Assembly: GCA_948472945.1 (NCBI GenBank) | Contig: CAOKVX010000008.1 | Span: forward strand, 1 to 64,000 | Direction: 5' to 3' | DNA length: 64,000 bases | From: an uncultured Clostridia bacterium | GTDB taxonomy: Bacteria > Bacillota > Clostridia > Lachnospirales > Lachnospiraceae | Position numbers and translations under genes: made by a program | The notes under the pieces: model-generated | Database searches by the model: none | Told to the model about the DNA's origin: nothing | Seen by the model: the letters and a program-made list of their open reading frames with translations, nothing else | In this document: positions 49,567-58,522 of the stretch, piece after piece | How the letters are laid out: each line of letters opens with the position of its first letter | Position numbering within the stretch: position 1 is the first letter of the stretch

Positions 49567-49652
49567 TGCCGGCAACGGGAATTGAACCCGTACAGGTGTC
49601 GCCACCCGCAGGATTTTAAGTCCTGTGCGTCTGCCAGTTCCGCCACACCGGC
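49567..49652 (-). tRNA. tRNA-Leu (anticodon UAA)
   Basis: An 86-nt class II tRNA with a long variable arm. The acceptor stem GCCGGTG pairs with TGCCGGC (two wobble pairs) and the discriminator base is A. The anticodon stem CAGGA/TCCTG closes the loop CTTAAAA with anticodon TAA (49616-49618), reading Leu UUA/UUG. The T-arm reads ACGGG-TTCAATT-CCCGT. CCA is not encoded. Confidence 0.97.
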
Positions 49653-49675
49653 ACATTAGTACTACAACAAAAATT

Positions 49676-49704
49676 ATATTACCACTTGTAAATACTTTTG
49701 TCAA
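49676..49704 (-). promoter_or_regulatory. tRNA-Leu promoter
   Basis: TTGACA (49699-49704), a 17-nt spacer and TAATAT (49676-49681) on the minus strand, 23 bp before the tRNA 5' end. Confidence 0.75.
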
Positions 49705-49824
49705 CTACTATTTTACAATATATGTCGAAAACCCCTGACGAAATTATAAGGTTGCAAAATTTTTAAATATATGCTATATTGTTTTCGCAAAATATATTTA
49801 TTTATTAAGGGAGGAAAATTTAAA

Positions 49825-50256
49825 ATGAAAAAAGTAGTGCGTATTTTAACAAGTTATGTGCTTTGTGCAGCTCTCTGCTTCTCTGTCGCTGCATGCGGAA
49901 GCAAAGATGACAACAGCGGAAGTGGTAGTGAAACTTCTGCTCTCCAGAAGTACATAGACGACAATCAGGAGCAGCTTGACGAGCTGGAATCCTCAATGGC
50001 ATCCAGCGGAATGAACCTTGCAGTTGAAGTAGACGGTAACACTCTCGTTTACAAATATCAGTATACTGAAGATTTAGGCGACGATGCCGCTGTTGATTCT
50101 GTTAAAGAAGCTCTTGCTACTTCAATGGATGCCGCTTCTTCTACATTTGAGTCATTACTTACTCAATTAAAATCAGAAATATCTGAAGCTGAAGGAATCA
50201 AAGTAATTTACAACGACAAAGATGGCAATGAGCTTTACTCAAAAGAGTTCAAGTAA
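49825..50256 (+). CDS. small secreted lipoprotein, DUF4854-like
   Basis: A 143-aa lipoprotein. A signal peptide with lipobox SVAAC (Cys near 23) is followed by an Asp/Ser/Gly linker and a compact helix-strand domain (about 45-143; ALQKYIDDNQEQLDELESSM, then NTLVYKYQYTEDLG and IKVIYNDKDGNELYSKEF). This resembles the DUF4854 lipoproteins common in Lachnospiraceae; the function is unknown. The ATG at 49825 has GGGAGG about 10 nt upstream and begins the signal peptide. A strong terminator follows; it is a single-gene unit. Confidence 0.8.
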   Translation: MKKVVRILTSYVLCAALCFSVAACGSKDDNSGSGSETSALQKYIDDNQEQLDELESSMASSGMNLAVEVDGNTLVYKYQYTEDLGDDAAVDSVKEALATSMDAASSTFESLLTQLKSEISEAEGIKVIYNDKDGNELYSKEFK

Positions 50257-50311
50257 AAACTTTCCATTTGAGAAATTTACAAAATAAAATTTCTTAATAA
50301 GAGAAATCGGC

Positions 50312-50366
50312 AATGCCGCCCCATAATGATTTAGCAATTTCATTTATGGGGCGGCATTTTTATTAT
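50312..50366 (+). terminator. lipoprotein gene terminator
   Basis: A perfect 15-bp stem AATGCCGCCCCATAA / TTATGGGGCGGCATT (50312-50326 with 50344-50358) followed by TTTATTATAG. Confidence 0.88.
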
Positions 50367-50385
50367 AGTAATAATTGATAAAAGT

Positions 50386-50415
50386 AAAACAGGACAGCCA
50401 AGGCTATCCTGTTTT
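50386..50415 (-). terminator. second terminator-like hairpin downstream of ftsH
   Basis: AAAACAGGA-AGCC paired with GGCT-TCCTGTTTT, one mismatch; on the minus strand TTTTACTTTT follows. The rest of 50416-50602 is A/T rich with no gene seen. Confidence 0.5.
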
Positions 50416-50601
50416 GGAGAAGGTATTTTTGTTACTTATGGGGTGTAGCAAAAACTATAATGTATTGGGGTTTACAAGTAGGATTATAGCACCATGTTTC
50501 AAATAAGTGTGCACAAACTTTTATTTTTTTTAAATATATTTTTGTTGATTTTGACAATACTTTAACAGATATTCGTCATTTTTGTCATTGGTTTGACATT
50601 T

Positions 50602-50645
50602 TAAAACGCATATCTTGTACATTAAGCACAAAATATGCGTTTTTA
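50602..50645 (-). terminator. ftsH terminator
   Basis: AAAACGCATAT (50603-50613) paired with ATATGCGTTTT (50633-50643) plus inner TTGT/ACAA; on the minus strand it starts about 8 nt after the ftsH stop and ends in TTTTAAAA. Confidence 0.65.
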
Positions 50646-50651
50646 TATAAT

Positions 50652-52484
50652 CTACGCTTCAAACAGCGCCTCAAATTCTTCCCTTGAAATACGTTCCTTG
50701 TCCATCAGAAGTTTGGCACAACTCTCGAGTATATCTTTTTTGCCAACGAGAATCTCCTTTGCCCTGGAGTAACAATCATCCACAATCTTCTTGACTTCTT
50801 TATCTATCACCGTAGCAACGCTCTCGCTGTAGCCTCTCGTATGTCCGAAGTCCCTTCCTATAAATACCTCATCGTCGTCGTCATAGTTTATCATTCCAAT
50901 CTCATCGGAGAAGCCGTATCTTGTCACCATGTTTGTGGCAATGGCTGTCGCCTGCTTTATATCCTGCGACGCCCCGGTCGTGACATCATCAAATACGAGT
51001 TCCTCGGCAATCCTGCCGCCAAGCGATACAATGATGTCCTGCAGCATTTTGCCCTTAGTATTGAACATCTCGTCCTTTTCAGGCAAAGGCATCGTATAGC
51101 CTGCCGCTCCCTGACCCGTAGGTATTATCGAAACAGTGTGTACCGGCCCTACGTCCGGCAGCACATGAAACAGTATAGCGTGACCCGCCTCGTGATATGC
51201 CGTAATTTTCTTGTCCTTTTCGGAAACTATCTTGCTCTTCTTCTCAGGTCCTATTCCGACCTTAATAAACGACTTGGTTATATCGGCCTGACTTATAAAC
51301 GGCCTGTCTTCCTTGGCAGCCTCTATTGCCGCCTCGTTTAGGAGGTTCTCAAGGTCCGCTCCGGTCATGCCCGCCGTAGTTCTCGCAACTTCCTCAAGGT
51401 TGACGTCGTCGCCGATAGGCTTGTTTTTCGCGTGAACTTTGAGGATGTCTTCCCTGCCGCGCACGTCAGGCCTGCCTACCTCAACCCTTCTGTCAAAGCG
51501 TCCCGGTCTAAGTATGGCGGGATCGAGTATGTCTACCCTGTTTGTAGCCGCCATAACTATAATTCCCTCATTTACTCCAAAACCGTCCATCTCAACGAGC
51601 ATCTGGTTAAGGGTCTGCTCCCTCTCGTCATGTCCGCCGCCAAGACCGCTTCCACGTCTTCTTGCAACAGCGTCAATCTCATCTATAAATACGATACAAG
51701 GCGCATTTCTCTTGGCATCCGTAAACAAATCCCTCACCCTTGACGCGCCGACTCCGACAAACATCTCAACAAAATCGGAACCTGATATACTGAAAAACGG
51801 AACGCCGGCTTCACCTGCAACAGCCTTTGCAAGTAGCGTTTTACCGGTACCGGGAGGCCCAACCATCAAAACTCCTTTAGGAATCCTTGCGCCCAGCTCC
51901 ATATACTTTTTAGGCTCCTTGAGAAAATCAACAATCTCCTCAAGCTGTTCCTTTTCCTCCACAAGGCCCGCAACATCTTTAAATGTTTTGTTAATATCGT
52001 CCGGTCCGGTCATCCTAGCCCTGCTCTTTCCAAAGTTCGCCATCTTTGAACCTCCGCCGCTGTTCTGCGAGTTCATCATACTGAACAAAAATATTATCAG
52101 CATGAATCCGAAAATATAAGGCAGGATTGTAATCCATATGGACGTCTTTGGCATCTGCTCCGTTGAATAATCAAAAGAATCCGCATATGCGGGGTCTGCC
52201 TTTAGCTCATAGAGCCTGTTCTCTACGTCCTGCACGTTAGCCGTATAATAATACTTTTCAGTATTATTTTTAAAATGTATATCCACCCTTCCGGAAGGAG
52301 TCTGCTGCTCCTGTGAAATCTTTACGGCTGCCACATTTCCAGCCTGAATGTCCTCTATTAGGCCGGCTGTGTTGTAATTATACTGCGGCCGGCTGTTTTC
52401 AAGATACTTTGACAGCAGCAGCGATACAATCAGCACAGCGAACAATATGACAAAAAATCTGTTTCCTCTTACCTGTTTCTTCAA
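50652..52484 (-). CDS. ftsH: ATP-dependent zinc metalloprotease FtsH
   Basis: A membrane-bound AAA+ protease degrading misfolded membrane proteins and some regulators. It has 610 aa. Transmembrane helices are at about 10-26 and 114-136. AAA Walker A GPPGTGKT is at 209-216 and Walker B FIDEID near 266. The zinc site HEAGH is at 431-435. The start is a TTG at 52484: GGGAGG lies 7 nt upstream and the protein then begins [11 protein letters not shown] longer ATG frame (52529) has no site. It follows tilS by 80 bp, without the hpt gene often found between them. Confidence 0.96.
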   Translation of the reverse strand: MKKQVRGNRFFVILFAVLIVSLLLSKYLENSRPQYNYNTAGLIEDIQAGNVAAVKISQEQQTPSGRVDIHFKNNTEKYYYTANVQDVENRLYELKADPAYADSFDYSTEQMPKTSIWITILPYIFGFMLIIFLFSMMNSQNSGGGSKMANFGKSRARMTGPDDINKTFKDVAGLVEEKEQLEEIVDFLKEPKKYMELGARIPKGVLMVGPPGTGKTLLAKAVAGEAGVPFFSISGSDFVEMFVGVGASRVRDLFTDAKRNAPCIVFIDEIDAVARRRGSGLGGGHDEREQTLNQMLVEMDGFGVNEGIIVMAATNRVDILDPAILRPGRFDRRVEVGRPDVRGREDILKVHAKNKPIGDDVNLEEVARTTAGMTGADLENLLNEAAIEAAKEDRPFISQADITKSFIKVGIGPEKKSKIVSEKDKKITAYHEAGHAILFHVLPDVGPVHTVSIIPTGQGAAGYTMPLPEKDEMFNTKGKMLQDIIVSLGGRIAEELVFDDVTTGASQDIKQATAIATNMVTRYGFSDEIGMINYDDDDEVFIGRDFGHTRGYSESVATVIDKEVKKIVDDCYSRAKEILVGKKDILESCAKLLMDKERISREEFEALFEA

Positions 52485-52564
52485 AATGTAACCTCCCGTG
52501 TTCAACTTTATGCTATTAAGCCGGAGCAAAACACCGCACCAGCCTATATAAATGGTGTAGAATA

Positions 52565-53986
52565 CTATAATATGTCAATCGACAGTATATTTTTACTGTT
52601 TTCATCAACATAACATCCACTGCCGGTGCGGCCTCCAACAATATACAATACGTTGTCTCCCGCAGCAAGAACAATAAGTCTGTTCCTGTACCGGCGCGGA
52701 ATCTTCTCATCTATCATATATCTTGACACCTTTTTCCGGCGGCCGTCTCCTATATAATAATAATCATTGTCCCGCGGCCGTCTAAACACCATTTTATCTT
52801 TCATTTTATCACAATCAAACCATTTCGTACAGCTATTTTTGGGAACTATATCCATCTCCCGGTTATATTTCTTTATCACAATGCGAATTTTTAATTCTTC
52901 CTCATATCTCATGTCTTCAGGCAGGTAAATATCACGTAATATCCACTCTCTGTTACGACTATTTATTATTTTGTCAAGAGATATGGCAATCTCTATATTT
53001 TCAGGTTCTTCCATACATTCAGTATATAATCTTATATTTCCGTACTGTTTCTCTGCAACAATTGAGTACGGGAGGTGAAGCCTCTTACCGCTCTGCATGA
53101 CTGCAAGCCCGCGTATCGCCTCGATATGTCTGTTTTCTATATCTTTAAGACTCTCGGTAAAATTTCCAATCATCTTTCTGACTATTTCCGAAGCTACGGC
53201 ACCTTTTAGCCCTGTCAGGTCCTTACCGCTGATTTGCAGGGCGTTTCCTTCACGGGAAACTAATTCACTATACAACCTGCCGCACTCGCCGTCATACCAA
53301 TCATATATTTCCAAAAGCTTTTCCGACATCGCACATATATGCGAGACGGCTGATGGATTAATCTTCTCAAGCTCCGGTATTATAAATTTTCTCATTCTGT
53401 TTCTGTCGTATATTTCATTGTCGTTCGTTGAATCGCTTACATAATACTGCCCCACGCTGTATAGATATGACTCTATCCCTTTTCTGTCAACACATAAAAG
53501 CGGCCTTATTATATTATCCCTCTTTGAGGGTATTCCAATCATTCCTTTAATGCCCGTCCCCCTGCACATGCGGAACAAAATCGTTTCAGCCTGATCATTT
53601 TTATGATGTGCCACAGCTATACACGCCGCGCCGCGCCTTTCCCTCTCGGCCTCAAACGCCTCGTACCTTGCGCGCCTTCCGGCTTCTTCCTCAGTCATCT
53701 TCCACTCGCGTGAAAGAGACGGGACATCGTATCTATATACTGTACAGGGTACATCATATTTTTCTGCGAGAGACTCGGAAAAATGTTCATCACACTCAGC
53801 CTCACCTCCCCGTATACCGTGGTTTACGTGGACTGCATACAATAAAAGCCCATATTCTTCCCGCAGCGAAACTAATATCCTGAACAGACATACGGAATCA
53901 GCGCCTCCGGACAATCCTACAACAACGCTGTCACCATATTCAAGCATATTTTTTTCACTTATATATTTCTTTATCTTCGATATCAC
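52565..53986 (-). CDS. tilS: tRNA(Ile)-lysidine synthase
   Basis: TilS modifies C34 of the tRNA that reads AUA to lysidine, turning a Met-type anticodon into Ile. It has 473 aa. The PP-loop motif SGGADS is at 26-31. The N-terminal ATPase domain (about 1-215) is followed by central and C-terminal tRNA-binding domains (FRRPRDNDYYYIG, KKVSRYMIDEKIPRRYR near 425). The start is GTG at 53986 with GAGG 7 nt upstream. It sits between spoIIE and ftsH, as in other Firmicutes. Confidence 0.95.
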   Translation of the reverse strand: MISKIKKYISEKNMLEYGDSVVVGLSGGADSVCLFRILVSLREEYGLLLYAVHVNHGIRGGEAECDEHFSESLAEKYDVPCTVYRYDVPSLSREWKMTEEEAGRRARYEAFEAERERRGAACIAVAHHKNDQAETILFRMCRGTGIKGMIGIPSKRDNIIRPLLCVDRKGIESYLYSVGQYYVSDSTNDNEIYDRNRMRKFIIPELEKINPSAVSHICAMSEKLLEIYDWYDGECGRLYSELVSREGNALQISGKDLTGLKGAVASEIVRKMIGNFTESLKDIENRHIEAIRGLAVMQSGKRLHLPYSIVAEKQYGNIRLYTECMEEPENIEIAISLDKIINSRNREWILRDIYLPEDMRYEEELKIRIVIKKYNREMDIVPKNSCTKWFDCDKMKDKMVFRRPRDNDYYYIGDGRRKKVSRYMIDEKIPRRYRNRLIVLAAGDNVLYIVGGRTGSGCYVDENSKNILSIDIL

Positions 53987-54077
53987 CGGTATTCCTCACT
54001 TAACGCTTTTTCTTTAAATTATACATGTAATGCTATTATTTGTATACAAATAAATAAAATAACGCCAAAAGGGGTAT

Positions 54078-56363
54078 TTAAATACACTTTTTCCAAATTC
54101 CGGCCACCAGTACGCTCATATCGTCTCCCGCCTTATGCATATTGCGGTTAAGCGCCTCAGACAATATTCTGTCAGCAAGCTCCTGAGGGTTGTCTGTCTC
54201 TATACTGCGAATTAAATCGCTGACAACCTCGTCCGAACCGGACTTAAAACTGTCTGTTATACCGTCGCTGAGCATCACAACTAAATCTCCGGTATTCAGC
54301 CTATGCACGCTGTCCGATGTTGTAATGTCAGGAAGGATTCCTATAGGAATCTCCTCACTGTCAATTACCTCAACCTTGTCCTTTTTACGTATAAATGTTG
54401 ATGGAGCTCCGTATTTCATACACTCACACGTCGCTTTATTTAGGTCTATCACACATATGTCGACAGTTGAAAAATCATCTTTTTCTCCGTCAAGTAATAA
54501 CGACGAATTGACAAGCCTGAGGGCCATGTCCTCCCTAAAACCCGCCTGGACAAACTGCTCGATTAATTCAATAACTTTCTCGCTCTCCTCGTATGCCGGA
54601 ATACCGCTTCCCATGCCGTCCGTAATCGTCATTATAACCTTTCCGCCTGAAAGCCGTATAAAGGAGTAGTTGTCACCGGATACATCCTCACCCGATTTCG
54701 CAGCCCGCGCAACTCCGGTTAATATTCTGTATTTCACGTCCTTGACAAAGCTTACAGTCTGATAATCTTTAGACAATGTACTTGCAAACCCCTCCGCCAC
54801 GCACCATCTTTCACCTAATATACCGCTTATCATGTCGGCAACTTCCTTATAAGTAATACAGTTGCCTCCCTGAACTTTCATTCTTATTATAATTTCACAT
54901 TGTCCGTCGCGCCTTTTTGCGGCGACTATTTTTTTCACCCTGATTCCAAAAGCCCGCAACATAGAAAGTATTTCATCCTCACCTTCAATAGACACCCTGC
55001 TCATAGAGGAGACATCTTTCTCCAGCTCACTTATAAGCTTTGCAGTGTCCCTCATCTGCCTTGCCATAAGAGCCCTGTTCTGATTTAATCTGTTAATCCA
55101 CATCATATTTACCCTGGCAAGCTCAATCTGCCTGTTGACCTCGCGCATAAAATCATCGACGTGTATACATTTCAATGCAAAATTTGACGGTATGTCTGCG
55201 GCCCTGACGCGCCCCTCGGAACATGCCCCAATAATTCCGATTGTCTCATGGTATGTGTCATAATAACGGCTCTGCCAGCATACACTGCAATTAGTACAGT
55301 CCTTGCACACGGCGGACGTTATCTCGTTAAACATCACCTCGCTGTTATAACTGCACGAAACGGGCACCATACCGCATTCCGCAGAAAAAGAATCAGACAG
55401 CTTTGAAAATGCATTTGCAAATTCGCTAAGCTTATAGCTCGTCTGATTTTTTATATTATATTTTGTCAAAACATTTTCAGCGCTGTCCGCATCCTTTTCA
55501 TCTCCCGCCAAGAAAAATGACGCGGGTATAAATATATACACTGCACCCGCTGCGACAAAGCTCCTGAGCATTGCAATGTTCCAAAGCTCGGACGGATATA
55601 GCAGGGCAAGTGATATTCCTGATAATGCATATATGATAAGGCCAGCCCATTTACCGGCCTTCTTTACTGCGCCGACAAATATTCCAATGAGGCAGAACAG
55701 TCCGATAAATGACACGTCGCCCCCGCGTATTCCGGATAGCACACCCGCACCCGCTCCGGCTATGGCTCCCGCCGACGAACCATATCTGCCGGCCATCGTC
55801 AATACGAGAAGGTGCAGCAGACCTTCCGATATTGAAAATTTGCCCGGAAGCGGCTCATATATGCCTCCGATTGCAATCACAAGCAGCAAAACAACGCTGA
55901 TTATCTGTTCGTTTGTCATCAGTTCAATATTTTCCAAACGCGAAAGCATGTATATAGCTTTTTCAAGAACCTGGGAGAGCACTATGACAAGCATGCCCTC
56001 GCCGATCGAGATGACAAGCGCCTCACCTATATTTAATACGCCTCCCGCCAAGCCGATAGAGGTTGTAACGACGCCGCCTATCAGCGACAGCTGAATACGG
56101 CTAAGATACATTCTATGTCTCACTGCCATCCTGTCTATGACAATTATGCACGTAAATATAAGCAGATATTTAACAATATCGCCCGGTATCATCATCCCCA
56201 CCGGCAGGAACCCGCAAGTTATTACTCCTAATACTACTGCCGCCATGCCCTTATTTTTATTTCTCTTCCCGGAATATGCCAGTATATATAACGCCACAGC
56301 AATCGGATTAATCCCAAGAAACGGAACCCTTCCCGCAAGAAACAATATAATGACCGTCATCAT
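54078..56363 (-). CDS. spoIIE: stage II sporulation protein E
   Basis: SpoIIE is the membrane PP2C phosphatase that dephosphorylates SpoIIAA to activate sigma-F in the forespore, and it also interacts with FtsZ. It has about 761 aa. Around ten N-terminal membrane helices (to about 290) are followed by a central region and the C-terminal PP2C domain (about 545-760), with TITDGMGSG and MLSDGITDSF holding metal-binding aspartates. ATG 56363 (or the adjacent 56360) follows GAGGGG. It strongly implies endospore formation. Confidence 0.96.
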   Translation of the reverse strand: MMTVIILFLAGRVPFLGINPIAVALYILAYSGKRNKNKGMAAVVLGVITCGFLPVGMMIPGDIVKYLLIFTCIIVIDRMAVRHRMYLSRIQLSLIGGVVTTSIGLAGGVLNIGEALVISIGEGMLVIVLSQVLEKAIYMLSRLENIELMTNEQIISVVLLLVIAIGGIYEPLPGKFSISEGLLHLLVLTMAGRYGSSAGAIAGAGAGVLSGIRGGDVSFIGLFCLIGIFVGAVKKAGKWAGLIIYALSGISLALLYPSELWNIAMLRSFVAAGAVYIFIPASFFLAGDEKDADSAENVLTKYNIKNQTSYKLSEFANAFSKLSDSFSAECGMVPVSCSYNSEVMFNEITSAVCKDCTNCSVCWQSRYYDTYHETIGIIGACSEGRVRAADIPSNFALKCIHVDDFMREVNRQIELARVNMMWINRLNQNRALMARQMRDTAKLISELEKDVSSMSRVSIEGEDEILSMLRAFGIRVKKIVAAKRRDGQCEIIIRMKVQGGNCITYKEVADMISGILGERWCVAEGFASTLSKDYQTVSFVKDVKYRILTGVARAAKSGEDVSGDNYSFIRLSGGKVIMTITDGMGSGIPAYEESEKVIELIEQFVQAGFREDMALRLVNSSLLLDGEKDDFSTVDICVIDLNKATCECMKYGAPSTFIRKKDKVEVIDSEEIPIGILPDITTSDSVHRLNTGDLVVMLSDGITDSFKSGSDEVVSDLIRSIETDNPQELADRILSEALNRNMHKAGDDMSVLVAGIWKKCI

Positions 56364-56414
56364 ATTTACCCCTCTTTTCATCGTAAAATGAAATACTGAA
56401 AACGATATTCAGTA

Positions 56415-56443
56415 TATATATGCATAATGAAAAGATTTGTAAA
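56415..56443 (-). promoter_or_regulatory. putative spoIIE promoter
   Basis: TTTACA (56438-56443), a 17-nt spacer and TATATA (56415-56420) on the minus strand. No clear Spo0A box (TGTCGAA) was recognised nearby. An ACTGAA/TTCAGT pair lies just downstream (about 56395-56413). Confidence 0.45.
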
Positions 56444-56483
56444 AAACTGTCATGCATCTGAAAAAAGACATTTACATTTGCTG

Positions 56484-56522
56484 ACAAAAAAAGATTCTAC
56501 GCGTCAAATGCCGTAGAATCTT
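56484..56522 (-). terminator. terminator of the rqcP/yabPQ/divIC transcript
   Basis: AAGATTCTACG / CGTAGAATCTT (56491-56501 with 56512-56522) followed on the minus strand by TTTTTTTG. The stem overlaps the divIC stop codon. Confidence 0.85.
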
Positions 56523-56808
56523 ATTCTTCCGCTTCAAAAACATACTCGTCAGGATATACAAGACCGAGCTTTTTTCTGGCTATATCTTCTATGTATTCAT
56601 CAGAATTTACGTAATTCCTATAATCTTCTATTTTATTTTCTTCATCTGTTAAATTCTTAACTTCCTGTTCACATTTCGCTTTCTCTTTCATAAGAGTGCC
56701 AAGCTTTGCGTCAAGGTCCATTTTCTTAGCCGTAAAAACTACAAGCATTACCGCCACAGCCAGAAATACAAACCCCATACCGGAACGGGTTTTTTTTCTT
56801 CTCTTCAT
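56521..56808 (-). CDS. divIC: septum formation initiator DivIC/FtsB-like
   Basis: A 95-aa single-pass membrane protein of the divisome. It has a basic N-terminus, a transmembrane helix (about 11-28), a coiled coil (about 30-65; AKLGTLMKEKAKCEQEVKNL) and a C-terminal segment typical of the family (EDIARKKLGLVYPDEYVF). It partners FtsL and DivIB/FtsQ in septal synthesis. The ATG at 56808 has AAGGTG 5 nt upstream and begins 4 nt after the yabQ stop. Confidence 0.9.
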   Translation of the reverse strand: MKRRKKTRSGMGFVFLAVAVMLVVFTAKKMDLDAKLGTLMKEKAKCEQEVKNLTDEENKIEDYRNYVNSDEYIEDIARKKLGLVYPDEYVFEAEE

Positions 56809-56812
56809 ATTA

Positions 56813-57169
56813 TCACCTTTTAAACCTTGCACTGACTTTCTCTGAATTAATTGTAACCCAGCGTCTGATTTTTTTCAAGAGTTTTCTCGACCCTGCGAGA
56901 AGTCTCGAGCCTACGGACCACCAGAATATTATCATCCCCAAAAACAGGGCGGCGACGGCGTATCCCCTGATTATGCCCTCATTTATTCTATATGTAATGA
57001 TAAATAATACGACAGCTGAACTCTCCCAAAACAAAAAATCCGTCAGCCCTTGCATTATCCTGCCCAAACCAAGTATTTCCCTGATTATAATAAGCAGGTC
57101 GTACAAAAGAACGACTATCATTCCTATCGCGAACGAAACCGTCACAAGCATTATCTGCTGCCTTATCAT
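56813..57169 (-). CDS. yabQ: spore cortex biosynthesis protein YabQ
   Basis: A 118-aa membrane protein with about three to four helices and family features: AIGMIVVLLYDLLIIIREI (N-terminal), DFLFWESSAVVLFI and RINEGIIRGY. In Bacillus YabQ is needed for spore cortex formation and locates to the forespore membrane. It starts in a 4-bp ATGA overlap with yabP. Position and profile agree, so confidence is good. Confidence 0.87.
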   Translation of the reverse strand: MIRQQIMLVTVSFAIGMIVVLLYDLLIIIREILGLGRIMQGLTDFLFWESSAVVLFIITYRINEGIIRGYAVAALFLGMIIFWWSVGSRLLAGSRKLLKKIRRWVTINSEKVSARFKR

Positions 57170-57441
57170 TTGAATAACCTTCCAATAAAGGAGCCTACAC
57201 GTTCTTCCCTGCTGTCGGCATATTCAAGATTGTAAACCTTGCCCTCAATGCCGGCCTCGCCATTTTCAATAGTAAGTCTGTCTACCTTCAGCCCTTCGCC
57301 GCGAATTGATAAAATCCCCTGTACCGTGTCAAGCATCACAAGCTTATCATCAAATGAAATTACATCCGTCACTCCGGTAAGCATTATTCTGTTTCTATTG
57401 TCAACATGCAGTTTGTGCGTGGCGTTATTCCTGTCTTCCAT
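57166..57441 (-). CDS. yabP: sporulation protein YabP
   Basis: A 91-aa soluble protein of the YabP family. Its pattern is a small all-beta fold (HKLHVDNRNRIMLTGVTDVISFDD... MLDTVQGILSIRGEGLKVDRLTIENGEAGIEG) with a short C-terminal tail. It is related to YqfC and needed for sporulation in Bacillus. ATG 57441 follows GGGGGA; a longer frame lacks a site. It overlaps yabQ by 4 bp. Confidence 0.88.
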   Translation of the reverse strand: MEDRNNATHKLHVDNRNRIMLTGVTDVISFDDKLVMLDTVQGILSIRGEGLKVDRLTIENGEAGIEGKVYNLEYADSREERVGSFIGRLFK

Positions 57442-57540
57442 AATATCCCCCGGCATACACATATATGTTATGACCAGACCCAAAATTTAAAAATCTTTTG
57501 GCCCCGGCTAATATATACTATGCCGGGAACATTACAGATA

Positions 57541-57780
57541 TTACAGGTATTTGATTAATTCTTTTGCTTCTTCTTTGTTATAGGTCTCAACAACATTCAG
57601 AACCTCAACCTTAACGCTTTTATTTCCGAACGCTATTTCAATTATATCCCCTACCTTAACTTCCAGCGAAGCCCTTGCAACCTTTCCGTTAACCACAACG
57701 CGTCCCGCGTCACAGGCTTCATTTGCAACGGGCCTTCTCTTTATTAATCTTGATACCTTAAGATACTTATCAAGTCTCAT
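57541..57780 (-). CDS. rqcP: S4-domain RNA-binding protein RqcP (YabO/Hsp15-like)
   Basis: A 79-aa S4-domain protein (MRLDKYLKVSRLIKRRPVAN at the N-terminus). In Bacillus this protein stabilises the P-site tRNA on stalled 50S subunits during alanine tailing with RqcH. The ATG at 57780 has GGAGG 6 nt upstream. It lies between HU and yabP, the conserved Firmicute location. Confidence 0.88.
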   Translation of the reverse strand: MRLDKYLKVSRLIKRRPVANEACDAGRVVVNGKVARASLEVKVGDIIEIAFGNKSVKVEVLNVVETYNKEEAKELIKYL

Positions 57781-57853
57781 CACTTACCTCCGACAAAATT
57801 TAATATAATGAACAAAGCGGACAGGTCAATTCAGAACAAATTAGCCATAAAGT

Positions 57854-57880
57854 AAAAAAGGGTTTCGCAAGCGAAACCCT
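57854..57880 (-). terminator. HU gene terminator
   Basis: AGGGTTTCGC / GCGAAACCCT (57859-57880) followed on the minus strand by TTTTTTACTTT, about 25 nt after the HU stop. Confidence 0.88.
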
Positions 57881-57904
57881 GACATATCCAGACATATCTG
57901 ATAA

Positions 57905-58180
57905 TCAGCTGTTAACAGTGTCTTTAAGCGCTTTTCCGGCTTTAAACTTAGGCGCCTTAGAAGCAGGGATTGTCATAGTCTCCTTTGTACGAGGATTTCT
58001 TCCTTCTCTTGCAGCTCTCTCTGAAACTTCAAATGTACCGAATCCAACTAACTGAATCTTGCCGCCCTTCTTTAACTCGTCCGTAACAACATCAACAAAA
58101 GCCTTTAAAGCTTTTTCAGCATCTTTCTTTGATAACTCTGTCTGTTCAGCGATTGCTGCAACCAACTCTGTTTTGTTCAT
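57905..58180 (-). CDS. hup: HU family DNA-binding protein
   Basis: A 91-aa histone-like protein that bends and compacts DNA as a dimer. It starts MNKTELVAAIAEQTELSKKD, has the core IQLVGFGTFEV (about 42-52), and a DNA-binding arm with GRNPRTKE (about 59-66) including the intercalating proline. The ATG at 58180 has GGAGG 9 nt upstream. It has its own strong promoter (58292-58320) and a leader carrying a palindromic repeat. Confidence 0.97.
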   Translation of the reverse strand: MNKTELVAAIAEQTELSKKDAEKALKAFVDVVTDELKKGGKIQLVGFGTFEVSERAAREGRNPRTKETMTIPASKAPKFKAGKALKDTVNS

Positions 58181-58243
58181 AACAATACTCCTCCTCAAAA
58201 ATAAAAATAGATAATAAATAGATGATATTAGTTACATATGCGT

Positions 58244-58276
58244 AGCTCAACGGGTTCAAATTGGCACCGTTGAGCT
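58244..58276. repeat. palindromic repeat copy 1 (HU leader)
   Basis: AGCTCAACGG (58244-58253) and CCGTTGAGCT (58267-58276) form a perfect 10-bp stem around GTTCAAATTGGCA. A related element lies at 61921-61975 after the hybrid kinase gene. Confidence 0.65.
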
Positions 58277-58291
58277 AACACTATACGTTTA

Positions 58292-58320
58292 TTTATACCC
58301 GCAAATGCGCCGTTTGTCAA
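58292..58320 (-). promoter_or_regulatory. hup promoter
   Basis: TTGACA (58315-58320), a 17-nt spacer and TATAAA (58292-58297) on the minus strand, giving a leader of about 105 nt that includes the palindrome. Confidence 0.75.
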
Positions 58321-58444
58321 GGTTTTTTCAAACCTTTCAATTTATAATTGACATATTTTACTATTAATATTGCAATATTTCGTCTAAATTATAACAAGTT
58401 AAACTTTATGCATGTTAGTTTTTGTACAATATTTATTTAAGTTA

Positions 58445-58474
58445 TATACAAAAATATTGATAATATGTTATAAT
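58445..58474 (+). promoter_or_regulatory. promoter of the response-regulator gene
   Basis: TATACA (58445-58450), an 18-nt spacer and TATAAT (58469-58474) with TGT before the -10. The start codon is about 45 bp downstream. The spacer 58321-58444 is A/T rich and no gene was seen in it. Confidence 0.6.
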
Positions 58475-58522
58475 GTAAGGTAAATTGTTATAAGTAAATG
58501 TCACATTTTTGGAGGACTATTT

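Noticed and set aside
50438..50455. ATGGGG-TGTAGCAAAAAC, similar to one arm of the palindrome at 16.2 kb
   Set aside because: Only about 17 bases match and no second arm is nearby; could be chance.
51439..52119. 226-codon plus-strand frame inside ftsH
   Set aside because: Antisense shadow of a conserved AAA domain; Ser/Pro/Thr-rich as expected from reverse reading.
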